NCBI RefSeq assembly: GCF_003595175.1
Contig: NZ_CP032419.1
Coordinates: forward strand, 2,108,001-2,172,000
DNA from: Pseudomonas cavernae
GTDB taxonomy: Bacteria; Pseudomonadota; Gammaproteobacteria; Pseudomonadales; Pseudomonadaceae
Length of the DNA stretch: 64,000 bases
Direction of reading: 5' to 3'
The position numbers were made by a program, and so were the translations under genes. The notes under the pieces are model-generated. The model had not been told where the DNA came from, made no database searches, and worked only from the letters and a program-made list of their open reading frames with translations. Shown piece by piece: positions 13,746 to 25,622 of the stretch (position 1 is the stretch's first letter; each line of letters opens with the position of its first letter).

Positions 13746-14549
13746 TCAGATCGCCGGCAAACGAAAAAACGCCCGCGCGCAGGCCGTGGTGTGCTCGGCC
13801 ACTTGCTCCGGGCTTTCGCCACGATGACGGGCGACCTCCTGCAGGACCTCGGTGAGAAAGGCGGGCTCGTTGCGGCCGTGTTTGGGTTTTGGCCGCAGGC
13901 TGCGCGGCAACAGATAGGGCGCATCGCTCTCTAGCATCAGGCGACCCTGGGGGATTTCCCGCATCAGCGGATGCAGATGGGTGCCGCGGCGCTCGTCGCA
14001 AATCCAGCCGGTGATGCCGATGTGCAGGTCCATATCCAGGTAGTTGAACAGCGCGCGCTTATCGGCGGTGAAGCAATGCACCACCGCCGCCGGTAGGCGG
14101 TCACGGTAGTCGCGCAGGATTTCGCGCAGGCGTTGATCGGCCTCGCGCTCATGCAGGAACACCGGCAACTGCAGTTCCACGGCCAGTGCCAACTGTTCCT
14201 CCAGCGCCTTTTCCTGTGCAGGGCGCGGCGAGAAGTCACGGTTGAAGTCCAGCCCGCATTCGCCGACCGCGCGTACCTCAGGCTCCCGCAGTAGCGCGCG
14301 CAACTGGTTGGCGCTGGCACTGTTCCAGTGGCTGGCATCGTGCGGATGGACGCCGGCGGTGCAGAACAGCCGTTCGCTGCTTTCATCCAGTTGCCGGCAG
14401 AGGGCCAGGGATTGTTCGCTGCCGGCCAGGCTGGTGCCGGTGAGAACCAGCTGGCAGACACCGGCCTCGTAAGCGCGGGCCAGTACGGCTTCAAGCTGCT
14501 GGGTGAAGCTGGCGTGGGTCAGATTGATGCCGATGTCGATGAGTTGCAT
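13746..14549 (-). CDS. tatD: TatD family metal-dependent hydrolase / 3'-5' DNase
   Basis: A 267-residue TIM-barrel hydrolase close to E. coli TatD. It begins [15 protein letters not shown], and has [26 protein letters not shown] and the late [10 protein letters not shown] carrying the catalytic aspartate. TatD enzymes are Mg-dependent exonucleases implicated in DNA repair or oxidative-damage handling; despite the name they are not needed for Tat export. It is divergent from the MltF-like gene, with an AT-rich palindromic region between them. Confidence 0.9.
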   Translation of the reverse strand: MQLIDIGINLTHASFTQQLEAVLARAYEAGVCQLVLTGTSLAGSEQSLALCRQLDESSERLFCTAGVHPHDASHWNSASANQLRALLREPEVRAVGECGLDFNRDFSPRPAQEKALEEQLALAVELQLPVFLHEREADQRLREILRDYRDRLPAAVVHCFTADKRALFNYLDMDLHIGITGWICDERRGTHLHPLMREIPQGRLMLESDAPYLLPRSLRPKPKHGRNEPAFLTEVLQEVARHRGESPEQVAEHTTACARAFFRLPAI

Positions 14550-14620
14550 GGTGCTACCTCGAAACTGAGCCGTGCAGCATAACAGAGCGCGTTTCTCATA
14601 AATAAAACTAACAAATACAT

Positions 14621-14638
14621 ATAGTTAACGTTAACTAT
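14621..14638. promoter_or_regulatory. Perfect 18-bp AT-rich palindrome between tatD and the transglycosylase gene
   Basis: ATAGTTAACGTTAACTAT is an exact 18-base inverted repeat in an AT-rich patch of otherwise GC-rich DNA, about 70 bp before tatD's ATG and 145 bp before the plus-strand gene. Its size and symmetry suggest an operator for a dimeric regulator; the regulator is not identified. Confidence 0.5.
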
Positions 14639-14782
14639 TAATGTTGGATAGTGGGTGGGGCTGGCGTCACGCGACCTGCTGTGCCAACCTCCGCGCCCCG
14701 CGTGTTGGGGAACTCCCCGATTGCGCAACGCTCTCAGACGATCGGCTTTCAGTGGTTTAAACCGATCTGCCCCGGAGACACG

Positions 14783-16201
14783 ATGACGCGACCGCTGCTG
14801 TTTCTGCTCTGTCTGCTGGCGCTGTTGCCATTGCCGGCGGCTGCGCGCCTGGCCGGGCCGCCGGAAACCTGGCAGCAGTCGGGCAATGCCCGCGATCTGG
14901 CGCAGATCCGCAGCAGCGGCGTATTGCGCGTGCTGGTCAATCAGAGTCGCAACAGTTCTGGCGCGGTCAAGGGCCAGAGCATCGGCATCGAATATCACCG
15001 CCTGCGGGCGTTCGAGCAGTACCTCAACAGCAAATCCCGCGATGGCCGCCCGCTGACCCTGAAGATCATCCCCAAGGCCAAGGACCAGTTGCTGGCGGCC
15101 CTGCAGCGCGGCGAGGGCGACCTGGTCGCGCCGGGGGAGCTGCTCAGCGCCCGTAGCGGCCAGCAGGTCAGTGCCACCGCGGCGTTCCGCAACAACGTGC
15201 CGATCGTGCTGGTCAGTCGCCAGGGTGACCGGCGCTATCAGCGCCTGGAACAACTGGCTGGGCGCAGCCTGGCATTGCCGGTGGGCAGTGCGGCGGATGA
15301 AGCGCTGCGGGCGGTCAACCAGAAACTGGCGCAGCGCAGGCTGGCGCCGATGATGATCGAGTGGGTCGACCCCAGTCTGGCGGTCGAGGATGTGCTGGAA
15401 CTGGTCCAGGCCGGCATTCTCCCGCGTAGCGCGGTAGAGCTGCCCATCGCCGAGCGCTGGGCCAAGGTCATGCCCAAGTTGCGCATCGACAAGCAATTGG
15501 TCTTGGCCAATGAAGGCGACATGAGCTGGTTCGTACGCCGCGATGCACCCATGCTGCGCGCCAGTGTCGACCGCTTCATCAAGACCTACCATGTGCCCAC
15601 CGATCAGGATGCCGATTTTCAGCGGGTCTATCGGCGTCTGTATCGGGTGCATTCGCCGTTGGCGCTGGCCGATCGGCAGCGCCTGGAGAAGGTCCGCCCG
15701 GTCCTGCAGCGCTATGCCGAGCAGAATGACTTCGATTGGCTGGCGTTGGCGGCGCTGGCCTTCAAGGAGTCGACCCTGAATCCTGCCGCACGCGGGGCTG
15801 GCGGGGCCACCGGGCTGATGCAGATCACGCCGGCGGCAGCGCGCCGTGTGGGCGTTGGCAACGTGCAGGCGCTTGATGGCAATGTGAAGGCCAGTGCCAA
15901 GTACCTGGCGATGATCCGCCGCAACTATTTCAGTAGCCGGCAGATCACCGAGCGTGAACGCCTGGCGTTTGTCTTGGCGGCCTACAACCTGGGGCCGGAA
16001 CGGGTGCAAGGTCTGCGTGCGGAGGCGCGCCGGCGCGGCCTGAACAGCAATCAGTGGTTCTTCCAGGTCGAGCGTATTGCCATGGAGCAGCTGGGTATGG
16101 GGGTGGCCAGCTACGTCAGTGCGGTGAACAAGTACTACCTGGCGTATGACCGCGAGCGCGATTCGCTGGAACGGCAGGGGCGACGGGTTAGCTCACGCTA
16201 A
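14783..16201 (+). CDS. MltF-like membrane-bound lytic murein transglycosylase
   Basis: A 472-residue protein with an N-terminal signal peptide (MTRPLLFLLCLLALLPLPAAA), a periplasmic solute-binding-protein-like domain (about residues 30-290) and a C-terminal SLT domain. The SLT signature is visible: catalytic Glu in LAALAFKESTLNP (about residue 330), GATGLMQITPAAA, and FVLAAYNLGPERV. This is the MltF layout, cleaving peptidoglycan to 1,6-anhydro products. I chose the ATG at 14783 because it begins the signal peptide; the frame opens at 14651. It may be a second MltF-type enzyme rather than the MltF orthologue itself. A terminator follows at once. Confidence 0.85.
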   Translation: MTRPLLFLLCLLALLPLPAAARLAGPPETWQQSGNARDLAQIRSSGVLRVLVNQSRNSSGAVKGQSIGIEYHRLRAFEQYLNSKSRDGRPLTLKIIPKAKDQLLAALQRGEGDLVAPGELLSARSGQQVSATAAFRNNVPIVLVSRQGDRRYQRLEQLAGRSLALPVGSAADEALRAVNQKLAQRRLAPMMIEWVDPSLAVEDVLELVQAGILPRSAVELPIAERWAKVMPKLRIDKQLVLANEGDMSWFVRRDAPMLRASVDRFIKTYHVPTDQDADFQRVYRRLYRVHSPLALADRQRLEKVRPVLQRYAEQNDFDWLALAALAFKESTLNPAARGAGGATGLMQITPAAARRVGVGNVQALDGNVKASAKYLAMIRRNYFSSRQITERERLAFVLAAYNLGPERVQGLRAEARRRGLNSNQWFFQVERIAMEQLGMGVASYVSAVNKYYLAYDRERDSLERQGRRVSSR

Positions 16202-16238
16202 CCGCCTATTTTTCGATAGGTATGGCGGATTTTTTGCG
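16202..16238 (+). terminator. Terminator after the MltF-like gene
   Basis: CCGCCTAT and ATAGGTATGGCGG form an imperfect stem followed by a run of T (ATTTTTT), starting immediately after the stop codon. Confidence 0.65.
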
Positions 16239-16307
16239 CCTTTTTAAACGGATTAATAATTTAGGCTAGCCTCAACTTAACCCTCTCAGCCAAAGGACCC
16301 TCGCTCC

Positions 16308-16742
16308 ATGAACAACGCGCTCAAAGCTGTTTTCGCTACTCAGGCCGGTTACGGCATCACGCTGCTGCGCGTGGTCACCGGCCTCACCTTCGCCGCCCAC
16401 GGCTCACAGAAACTGTTTAGCTGGTTCGGCGGTCACGGTCTGGCCGGTGTCGGCCAGTGGATGGAAAGCATCGGTCTTACCCCCGGCTACCTGATGGCGT
16501 TGCTGGCCGGTAGTGCCGAGTTCTTCGGTGGCATGGCGCTGGTGCTGGGCCTGTTGGTTCGTCCGGCAGCCCTCGCCTTGATCGTGAACATGGTGGTGGC
16601 GATTTTCGCGGTGCACTGGGTCAATGGCTTCTTCATCACCGAGAATGGCTACGAGTACGCCATGATCCTCGGCCTGATCAGCGCCGTGCTGCTGATCGAG
16701 GGCGCCGGCAAGCTGTCGTTGGATCGCCGCATCGCCAGCTGA
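16308..16742 (+). CDS. DoxX family membrane protein
   Basis: A 144-residue integral membrane protein with four hydrophobic segments, starting after a CAAAGGACCC ribosome site. It has the DoxX-family features LLRVVTGLTFAAHGSQKLFSWFGG near the N-terminus and EFFGGMALVLGLLVRPAA in the middle. DoxX-type proteins are linked to quinone or thiol redox functions in several bacteria, but no substrate can be given here. It is monocistronic, between two terminators. Confidence 0.85.
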   Translation: MNNALKAVFATQAGYGITLLRVVTGLTFAAHGSQKLFSWFGGHGLAGVGQWMESIGLTPGYLMALLAGSAEFFGGMALVLGLLVRPAALALIVNMVVAIFAVHWVNGFFITENGYEYAMILGLISAVLLIEGAGKLSLDRRIAS

Positions 16743-16757
16743 GCCTGAGCGAGTCAA

Positions 16758-16786
16758 ACAAAAGCCCGCATGATGCGGGCTTTTGT
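16758..16786. terminator. Bidirectional terminator between the doxX-like and lipase genes
   Basis: AAAAGCCCGCATGATGCGGGCTTTT is a symmetric stem with A and T runs on the two sides, fit to end the plus-strand DoxX gene and the minus-strand lipase gene. Confidence 0.88.
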
Positions 16787-16808
16787 CGTTTAGGTGACGT
16801 CTGTCGCG

Positions 16809-18020
<1,212 letters not shown>

Positions 18021-18021
18021 T

Positions 18022-18202
18022 TAGGGTCTGTTGACGTTTCGTCACGAACCGCGTTGCCGCGCAACCCGCAGAGACAGGTCTGTTTTTGCGCGGCGCATCG
18101 TTGCTCGACGCTCATTTGAAACGACCAAACTTCGCGTCTCGCGCCTAGCCCCGCGCAAAAACAGGCTCCGTCGCGGCCGTGACGAAACGTCAACAGACCC
18201 TA
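18022..18202. mobile_element. MITE-like element with 25-bp perfect terminal inverted repeats
   Basis: TAGGGTCTGTTGACGTTTCG... at 18022-18046 is an exact inverted copy of 18178-18202 (25/25 bases). The interior is partly symmetric too: GCCTGTTTTTGCGCGG-like arms near 18077-18098 and 18147-18167 pair. The element is 181 bp with TA at each end, which could be a TA target duplication as left by IS630/mariner-type transposases. It encodes no transposase and sits between lifO and lipase 1. Open frames across it are not gene-like. Confidence 0.7.
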
Positions 18203-18221
18203 GGTGGCACAGGAGCACTCT

Positions 18222-19253
18222 TCAGCTTTTGCTCGGTTGTTGCCGGGCCTTGTTCATCTGCTCGGCGGCCTCTAGACGCAGCCGTTCGCGCTCGTCAAAA
18301 CCTTCCTCGGCCAGACGCCGGATGGCGGCCTGCTTGTCGGCCTCGCTCAGCCCATCCTGGGCCGCGATCCTGGCTTTCTCGGCGCTGTAGGCCTCGACCC
18401 GCTGCTTCCAGGCGGCGCGTTGCTGATCCAGCGTCTCCAGGCGAGTGGTCGCTTCGCTGCCGACCAGCTGTTGACGCATGGCTCGAATCTGTTCGGCGCT
18501 GGCGCCCTGAGCCTGCAACTCGGCGGTGCGCGCCAGCAGTTCGCTCTGCAGCTGCGGCAACACGCTGTCCTGCAGTTCCGTCGGCAGGCTTTCGCGCAGG
18601 CGATCCATGGCGGTGCCCTTGGCTGCGGCGTCGAGGCTGCTGTCGCGGCTGATCGCCAGGCGTTCGAGGTTGAAGCGGTTGTAGGCCTCTTCCAGGGCGA
18701 AGAGCGCCTGGTGCGCCTCGGGGCTGAAGATGCGCGCGCGCAGGTCGTGGACCGCTGTCTCGCGGCGGCGGATGGCGTCCAGATCGTTGAGCACCGGCAG
18801 GTCGCGCTCCAGCAACACCAGCTCGCGCTTGTAGCTGAGGTACTGGTCGAGCAGTGCCTGGGCCTGGCCTTCGGCCGGCTCGTCCAGAACGGCGGCGATG
18901 TAGTCGCGCAGCCGCTTGATGCTGGTCTTCAGTGGTTCCTCGCCGATGGCGCTGAGGAAGTAGTCGAACAGGCGGCGGATGTCCTGGGTGATCAGCAGGT
19001 TGCCACTTTCGTCGATGCTGAAGCCGCCGTCCACCTCGGTGCCGCGAAAGGAGGGGGGCAGTGGCACGACACTGGGCGGCAGCGCGGATGTCTTGGTGGG
19101 CGCCTGGGGCTCGGCAGCCGGGGTGGCGCTGGATGCATCAGTGGTTTCGCTGGTGCGAGAGGGGGCCTCCGGAGCCGGTATGGGCTGCTGGAGGAGAAAC
19201 ATGGCCACGGCGGCGATGAATAGCACGGGCAGCAGCAACAGCAGTTTCTTCAC
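18222..19253 (-). CDS. lifO: Lipase-specific foldase (Lif/LipH/LipB chaperone)
   Basis: A 343-residue inner-membrane-anchored periplasmic chaperone: an N-terminal membrane segment (about residues 3-22), a Pro/Ala-rich linker to about residue 65, and a long helical domain. The hallmark foldase motif [10 protein letters not shown] is at about residues 93-102. It folds family I.1 lipases in the periplasm before type II export. I chose GTG at 19253: AAGGA sits seven bases before it, and it gives the [10 protein letters not shown] start; a TTG at 19259 has no spacing from that site. The gene follows lipase 2 by 187 bp and probably serves both lipases. Confidence 0.93.
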   Translation of the reverse strand: MKKLLLLLPVLFIAAVAMFLLQQPIPAPEAPSRTSETTDASSATPAAEPQAPTKTSALPPSVVPLPPSFRGTEVDGGFSIDESGNLLITQDIRRLFDYFLSAIGEEPLKTSIKRLRDYIAAVLDEPAEGQAQALLDQYLSYKRELVLLERDLPVLNDLDAIRRRETAVHDLRARIFSPEAHQALFALEEAYNRFNLERLAISRDSSLDAAAKGTAMDRLRESLPTELQDSVLPQLQSELLARTAELQAQGASAEQIRAMRQQLVGSEATTRLETLDQQRAAWKQRVEAYSAEKARIAAQDGLSEADKQAAIRRLAEEGFDERERLRLEAAEQMNKARQQPSKS

Positions 19254-19408
19254 GGACAATTCCTTGGCAAAGGTCGGAGTGACGAAGAGTTAGCACAAGC
19301 CATGCCAGCGTGCCGCCGCTTCGCGAAAAGCCTTGTGGGGCGGGGCTTGCGGCATTCTGGCCGATTCGCTGAGGGCTGGGGCGGTTACGTCGCGTAACGC
19401 CCATGGGG

Positions 19409-19432
19409 GCCGGGACGCCGTGGCGTCCCGGC
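19409..19432. other. GC-rich hairpin between lipase 2 and lifO
   Basis: GCCGGGACGCC (19409-19419) and GGCGTCCCGGC (19422-19432) are exact inverted repeats immediately after the lipase 2 stop. There is no T run on the minus-strand side, so it looks more like an mRNA-stabilising or partial-attenuation hairpin than a full terminator. Confidence 0.55.
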
Positions 19433-19440
19433 AGACGCGG

Positions 19441-21346
<1,906 letters not shown>

Positions 21347-21539
21347 GGGCAGGCTCCCGGATTGGTTGCCTTGACAGTATCGCGCGAGATTTCCTAGGAT
21401 GCCGCTCAAGCGCCGATTTAAACAGCTACTTGCGGGGCGCGGAGGTCTTCTCTGAAGGCATCGAAATACCGCTAAAACGCTGGTTCGGTGTCGCCTCTCA
21501 CCGCTGCCCAGCGGGATTCCCGAGGCGGAGACGCGCACC

Positions 21540-21854
21540 ATGACCTGTCCCCAACCACTCATTCGCCTGGCCCCGATCACCAGCGGGCCGATTCTGCGCA
21601 ACCCCAAGATACTGCTCAGCGGCGAACACCAGCCGACCCTGCTGCGTTATCTCGAGGGCTGGCCCAAGCGCTGGAGCCAGCCGCGCACCCTGCTGATTCA
21701 GTTCGCCCACGAAGGCGAATCGCTGGCGCGCTTTGCGACGAATAGCTTCGACCTGGCCGTGGTCCAGGCCCCAAGCCGCGAGCAATTGCCGGAGCTGGTG
21801 CGCGAGCTGATCCGGGTCGCCCGCCAGGGGCTGATTACCCGCCGCCGGGCCTAG
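21540..21854 (+). CDS. Small hypothetical protein, possible methyltransferase-tail-like domain
   Basis: A 104-residue protein starting ATG at 21540 after GAGGCGGAGACG. I do not recognise the family with certainty. The segment FDLAVVQAPSREQLPELVRELIRVARQG looks like the second half of a Rossmann methyltransferase, but the SAM-binding half is absent, so it is either a reduced domain or an unrelated small alpha/beta protein. No signal peptide or membrane segment. It lies between minus-strand thpR and greB as a single plus-strand gene. Confidence 0.6.
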   Translation: MTCPQPLIRLAPITSGPILRNPKILLSGEHQPTLLRYLEGWPKRWSQPRTLLIQFAHEGESLARFATNSFDLAVVQAPSREQLPELVRELIRVARQGLITRRRA

Positions 21855-21886
21855 CTCAGACCGGCTCGCGATGGTCGCGCAAGTGC

Positions 21887-22384
21887 TCAGGGATAGTGGA
21901 TGTCGACGATATAGCAGGTCTTCTCGCCGGTCGGAGTCTGCACCCGCACTTCGGCGTCCAGGGCCTTGCCGATCATGGCGCGCGCCAGTGGCGAGTCGAT
22001 GCTGATCAGGTTCTGCTTCAGATCCAGCTCGTCCGGGCCGACGATGCGATAGCGCGACTCCGCGCCGTCTTCGTCCTCGATGGTCACCCAGGCGCCGAAA
22101 TACACCTTGCTCGGATCGGAAGGGCGTTCGCTGACGACCTTGAGGTTTTCCAGGCGCTTGCTGAGAAAACGCACACGGCTATCGATCTCGCGCAGCATCT
22201 TCTTGCCGTAGGTGTATTCGGCATTCTCCGAGCGGTCGCCCTGGGCTGCCGCCTCGCTGACCGCCTGAGTGACTTGCGGGCGGCGCACGTGCCAGAGCTC
22301 ATGCAGTTCGGCGCGCATCCGTGCTTCGCCTTCGGGAGTGATCAGCGGTGTGCCCGCGCTGCGCGGTGGACGATAACGACTCAT
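21887..22384 (-). CDS. greB: Transcription elongation factor GreB
   Basis: A 165-residue GreA/GreB protein: N-terminal antiparallel coiled coil ([12 protein letters not shown], then [22 protein letters not shown] with the acidic tip) and a C-terminal FKBP-like domain. The [16 protein letters not shown] and [14 protein letters not shown] segments fit GreB rather than GreA. It stimulates RNA cleavage by stalled RNA polymerase. It lies 40 bp past the ybbP-like gene on the same strand. Confidence 0.92.
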   Translation of the reverse strand: MSRYRPPRSAGTPLITPEGEARMRAELHELWHVRRPQVTQAVSEAAAQGDRSENAEYTYGKKMLREIDSRVRFLSKRLENLKVVSERPSDPSKVYFGAWVTIEDEDGAESRYRIVGPDELDLKQNLISIDSPLARAMIGKALDAEVRVQTPTGEKTCYIVDIHYP

Positions 22385-22424
22385 GCGGTTCGGCTACTGG
22401 GGGGAAGAGCACAGTTTACCAAGC

Positions 22425-24929
22425 TCAACCTTCGCGCAACACGCTGAGCGGACTGGCATTCAGGGCCCGGCGAGTGCCCAGCATGCCGGCACCACCGATC
22501 AGCAGGGCACCTATCAGCGGCAACAGCAGGAGCCAGGGATGCGGATGCCAGTTCATATCGAAGGCGAAGCGATACAGCAGAAAGCTCACCAGTTCACAGC
22601 CCAGCGCCGCCAGTATGCCGCTGCCGGCGCCGAGCACGGCGAACTCGGCGCGGCGCGCGCTGGCCAGCAACTGGCGCCGGGCCCCGAGGGCGCGCAGCAT
22701 GGCGCCCTGGCGGATGCGTTCGTCAAGGGTCGCCTGCAGGCCGGCGAACAGCACGGTGAGGCCGGCGGCCAGCACGAACAGCAGGACATATTCCACCGCC
22801 AGGGTGACCTGGGCGAGGATGCTGCGCAGTTGCGCCAGCAGGGCATCGACCTGCAGCAGGGTGACGGCCGGAAAGGCACGGGCCAGTTCGACCAGCTGCT
22901 GCTCATGGTGCGGCGGCAGATAGAAGCTGGTCAGGTAGGTGACCGGCAAATCCTGCAGCGTGCCGGGCTCGAAGACCATATAGAAGTTGGGCTGGAAGCT
23001 GTCCCAATCGACCAGACGGAAGCTGCTCACCCGGGCCTCGCGCTCGAGCCCGCCGACGTTGAAGCTGAGGCGATCGCCCAGCTTGAGACGCAGGCTTTCC
23101 GCCAGCTTGGCTTCCACCGAGACGCCGGGCAACTCGCTGGCATGGGCGCTATTCCACCAGCTGCCGGCGGTCAGCTGGTTGCTTTCCGGTAGCTCGGTGG
23201 CCCAGGTGAGGCTGAGGTCGCGGCGAACGGCGCGGTCACCGGTGCTGTCCTTGCTGACGACCTGCCGTACCGGCTCGCCGTTGATGGCCACCAGCCGTCC
23301 CGGCACCACCGGATAGAGCGGCGTCGGATGTGACGAGAGTTGGGCCAGACGGGCAGCGAACGCGTCTTTCTCGGCGGGCAGCACATTGAGGGCAAAGTGA
23401 TTGGGGGCATCGGCCGGCAACTGATCCTGCCAGGTGTCCAGCAGTTCGCTGCGCAGCAGGGTGATCAGCGCCATGGCCAGGAGGATCAGGCCGAAGGCCA
23501 GCGACTGGCCGGCTGCAGCCAGGGGATGACGCAATAGCTGACCCAGCCCTAGACGCCAGGGCAGGGCTGCGCGCGCCAGCAAACGGCGCAAACCGCGCAG
23601 GCAGAACAGCAATAGCCCGCCGAGCAGCGCAGCGGCGACCAGACCACCACCGAGCAAGCCTAAGGTCAGGCGTAGATCCAGGCTGAGGCGCCACATGATC
23701 AGGCCGAGGGCCAGCACGGCAGCGCCATAGACCAGCCAGGCGCTCGGCGGCAACGGCAGCAGGTCGCGGCGCAGTACCCGCAGCGGCGGAACGCGGCCGA
23801 GGGCGGCCAGTGGCGGTAGAGCAAAGCCGGCCAATGCGACCAGGCCGGTGGCGATGCCGGCCAGCGCCGGCAGCAGACCGCCCGGCGGTACCGTAGCGGG
23901 TAGCAAGCCTTGCAGGAGATGGAACAGCCCCAGTTGCGCCAGCCAGCCGAGCAGGGCGCCGCACAGGCTGGCCAATAAACCGAGCTGCGCCAACTGCAGG
24001 CTATATAGCCCTAAGGTTTCCCGGCGCGAGAGCCCCAGGCAGCGCAGCAGGGCGCTGGCATCGAAGCGCCGGGCGGCGAAACGTGCGGCCGACAAGGCGA
24101 CCGCGACCCCGGCGAGCAGCACCGCCGCCAGGCTGGCGAGGTTCAGATAGCGCTCGGCGCGGGCCAGCGCTCCACCGATCTGGCGGTTGCCGTCGCGGGC
24201 GTCTTCGAGGCGCTGGCTGGGCGTCAGGTCGGGTTTGACCGCGCGGCGGTAGTCCGCCAGCGCCTGTGGGCTGCCGCGCCACAGCTCGCGGTAGCGCACA
24301 CGGCTGCCGGGCTGGACGATGCCGGTGGCGGCGAGGTCGGCGAGATGCATCAGCACTCGTGGCGTCAGGCTATAGAAGTCGCCGGCGCGATCCGGTTCGT
24401 AGGTCAGTACGCGGCTGAGTTTCAGCGTCTTGTTGCCGACCTCGATCGGGTCGCCGACTCGCAGGTTCAGGGCCGCGAACAGGCGCGCCTCGGCCCAGGC
24501 CTCGCCGGGTTGCGGCCCCTTGCCGACGCTTTCCGGCTGATAAGGCGCTGCGGCGCTTTTCAACTGGCCACGCAGGGGATAGGCGCTGCCCGCCGCCTTG
24601 ACGCTGGCCAGCTGGATGCCATTGTCGGTGGCGATCACGCTGGAAAACTCGACCACCTGTGCATGCTCCAGGCCCAGACGCTTACCGCTGTCGATCTGCT
24701 CAGGCGTTGCTGGTGAACTGCCGTTGAGCACCAGATCGGCGCCGAGGAATTCGGTGGCGCGCAGCAGCATGGCGCCGTTCAGACGTGCGCCGAAGTAACC
24801 GATGGCGGTACTGGCGGCGACGGCCACCAGCAGGGCGAAGAACAGCACGCGCAACTCGCCGGAGCGGGCGTCACGGAGCAGTTGCCGGTAGGCGAGGGCG
24901 CCCAAGCGGGACAGGGACATGCCGGCCAT
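22425..24929 (-). CDS. ABC transporter permease, YbbP-like
   Basis: An 834-residue FtsX/MacB-type permease of the long YbbP class: one N-terminal membrane segment, a large periplasmic domain, a central block of membrane segments (about residues 245-480), a second periplasmic domain and final FtsX-type segments near the C-terminus. With the ATPase encoded just upstream (1-bp overlap, TGATG) it forms a predicted exporter or mechanotransmission complex. In many proteobacteria this pair neighbours tesA, as here; substrates are not established. Confidence 0.87.
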   Translation of the reverse strand: MAGMSLSRLGALAYRQLLRDARSGELRVLFFALLVAVAASTAIGYFGARLNGAMLLRATEFLGADLVLNGSSPATPEQIDSGKRLGLEHAQVVEFSSVIATDNGIQLASVKAAGSAYPLRGQLKSAAAPYQPESVGKGPQPGEAWAEARLFAALNLRVGDPIEVGNKTLKLSRVLTYEPDRAGDFYSLTPRVLMHLADLAATGIVQPGSRVRYRELWRGSPQALADYRRAVKPDLTPSQRLEDARDGNRQIGGALARAERYLNLASLAAVLLAGVAVALSAARFAARRFDASALLRCLGLSRRETLGLYSLQLAQLGLLASLCGALLGWLAQLGLFHLLQGLLPATVPPGGLLPALAGIATGLVALAGFALPPLAALGRVPPLRVLRRDLLPLPPSAWLVYGAAVLALGLIMWRLSLDLRLTLGLLGGGLVAAALLGGLLLFCLRGLRRLLARAALPWRLGLGQLLRHPLAAAGQSLAFGLILLAMALITLLRSELLDTWQDQLPADAPNHFALNVLPAEKDAFAARLAQLSSHPTPLYPVVPGRLVAINGEPVRQVVSKDSTGDRAVRRDLSLTWATELPESNQLTAGSWWNSAHASELPGVSVEAKLAESLRLKLGDRLSFNVGGLEREARVSSFRLVDWDSFQPNFYMVFEPGTLQDLPVTYLTSFYLPPHHEQQLVELARAFPAVTLLQVDALLAQLRSILAQVTLAVEYVLLFVLAAGLTVLFAGLQATLDERIRQGAMLRALGARRQLLASARRAEFAVLGAGSGILAALGCELVSFLLYRFAFDMNWHPHPWLLLLPLIGALLIGGAGMLGTRRALNASPLSVLREG

Positions 24930-25612
24930 CAGGGCTCCACGTGGTCGACCAGGCGACCGCCTTCCAGACGGATCAGACGCCGGCAGCGATGGGCCAGACG
25001 TTCGTCATGGGTCACCAATACCAGCGTGGTGCCACGTTCCTGGTTCAGCTCGAACAACAGGTTGCTGATGCGCTCGCCGGTCTGGCTGTCGAGGTTGCCG
25101 GTCGGCTCGTCGGCAAACAGCACATCCGGCTCGGCGGCAAAGGCGCGAGCGATGGCCACTCGCTGCTGCTCGCCGCCGGACAGGTGGCGCGGCGAATGGC
25201 TGAGCCGTTCGCCCAGGCCGACCCGTCCGAGCAGCTCGGTCGCGCGGGCACGGGCATCGCGGCGGCCTTCCAGCTCGAGCGGCAGCATGACGTTTTCCAG
25301 TGCATTGAGGTTGTCGAGCAATTGGAAGGACTGGAAGACGAAACCGGTGTGTTCCGCTCGTACCCGCGCGCGCTGATCTTCATCGAGCGCGCCGAGGTTG
25401 CGTCCGGCCAGGGTGACTTCGCCCGCGCTGGGTAGGTCGAGGCCGGCGAGCAGACCGAGGAGGGTGGATTTGCCCGAGCCGGAAGTGCCGACGATCGCCA
25501 GACTGTCGCCGCGGTTCAGCACGAGGGAGAGGTCGTCGAGGATGGTCAGCTCGCCTTCCGCGCAGGGGACCACTTTGCTAAGGTTCTGCGCAGTCAGAAT
25601 GCTTGTGCTCAT
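24929..25612 (-). CDS. ABC transporter ATP-binding protein, YbbA-like
   Basis: A 227-residue LolD/MacB-type ATPase with Walker A GTSGSGKST (about residues 42-50), Q-loop FQSFQLLDNL, signature LSGGEQQR, Walker B VLFADEPTGN and the H-loop VTHDE. It pairs with the downstream YbbP-like permease. Its ATG at 25612 is only ten bases from the start of divergent tesA, so the promoters of both genes must lie partly inside the neighbouring coding sequence. Confidence 0.92.
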   Translation of the reverse strand: MSTSILTAQNLSKVVPCAEGELTILDDLSLVLNRGDSLAIVGTSGSGKSTLLGLLAGLDLPSAGEVTLAGRNLGALDEDQRARVRAEHTGFVFQSFQLLDNLNALENVMLPLELEGRRDARARATELLGRVGLGERLSHSPRHLSGGEQQRVAIARAFAAEPDVLFADEPTGNLDSQTGERISNLLFELNQERGTTLVLVTHDERLAHRCRRLIRLEGGRLVDHVEP

Positions 25613-25622
25613 GGAGAATCCA

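Noticed and set aside
14519..16009. A 496-residue minus-strand open frame
   Set aside because: It is antisense to the MltF-like gene and overlaps the start of tatD; no domain features.
18031..18390. Open frames across the palindromic element and the end of lifO
   Set aside because: They run through perfect inverted repeats and then antisense to lifO, with no ribosome site.
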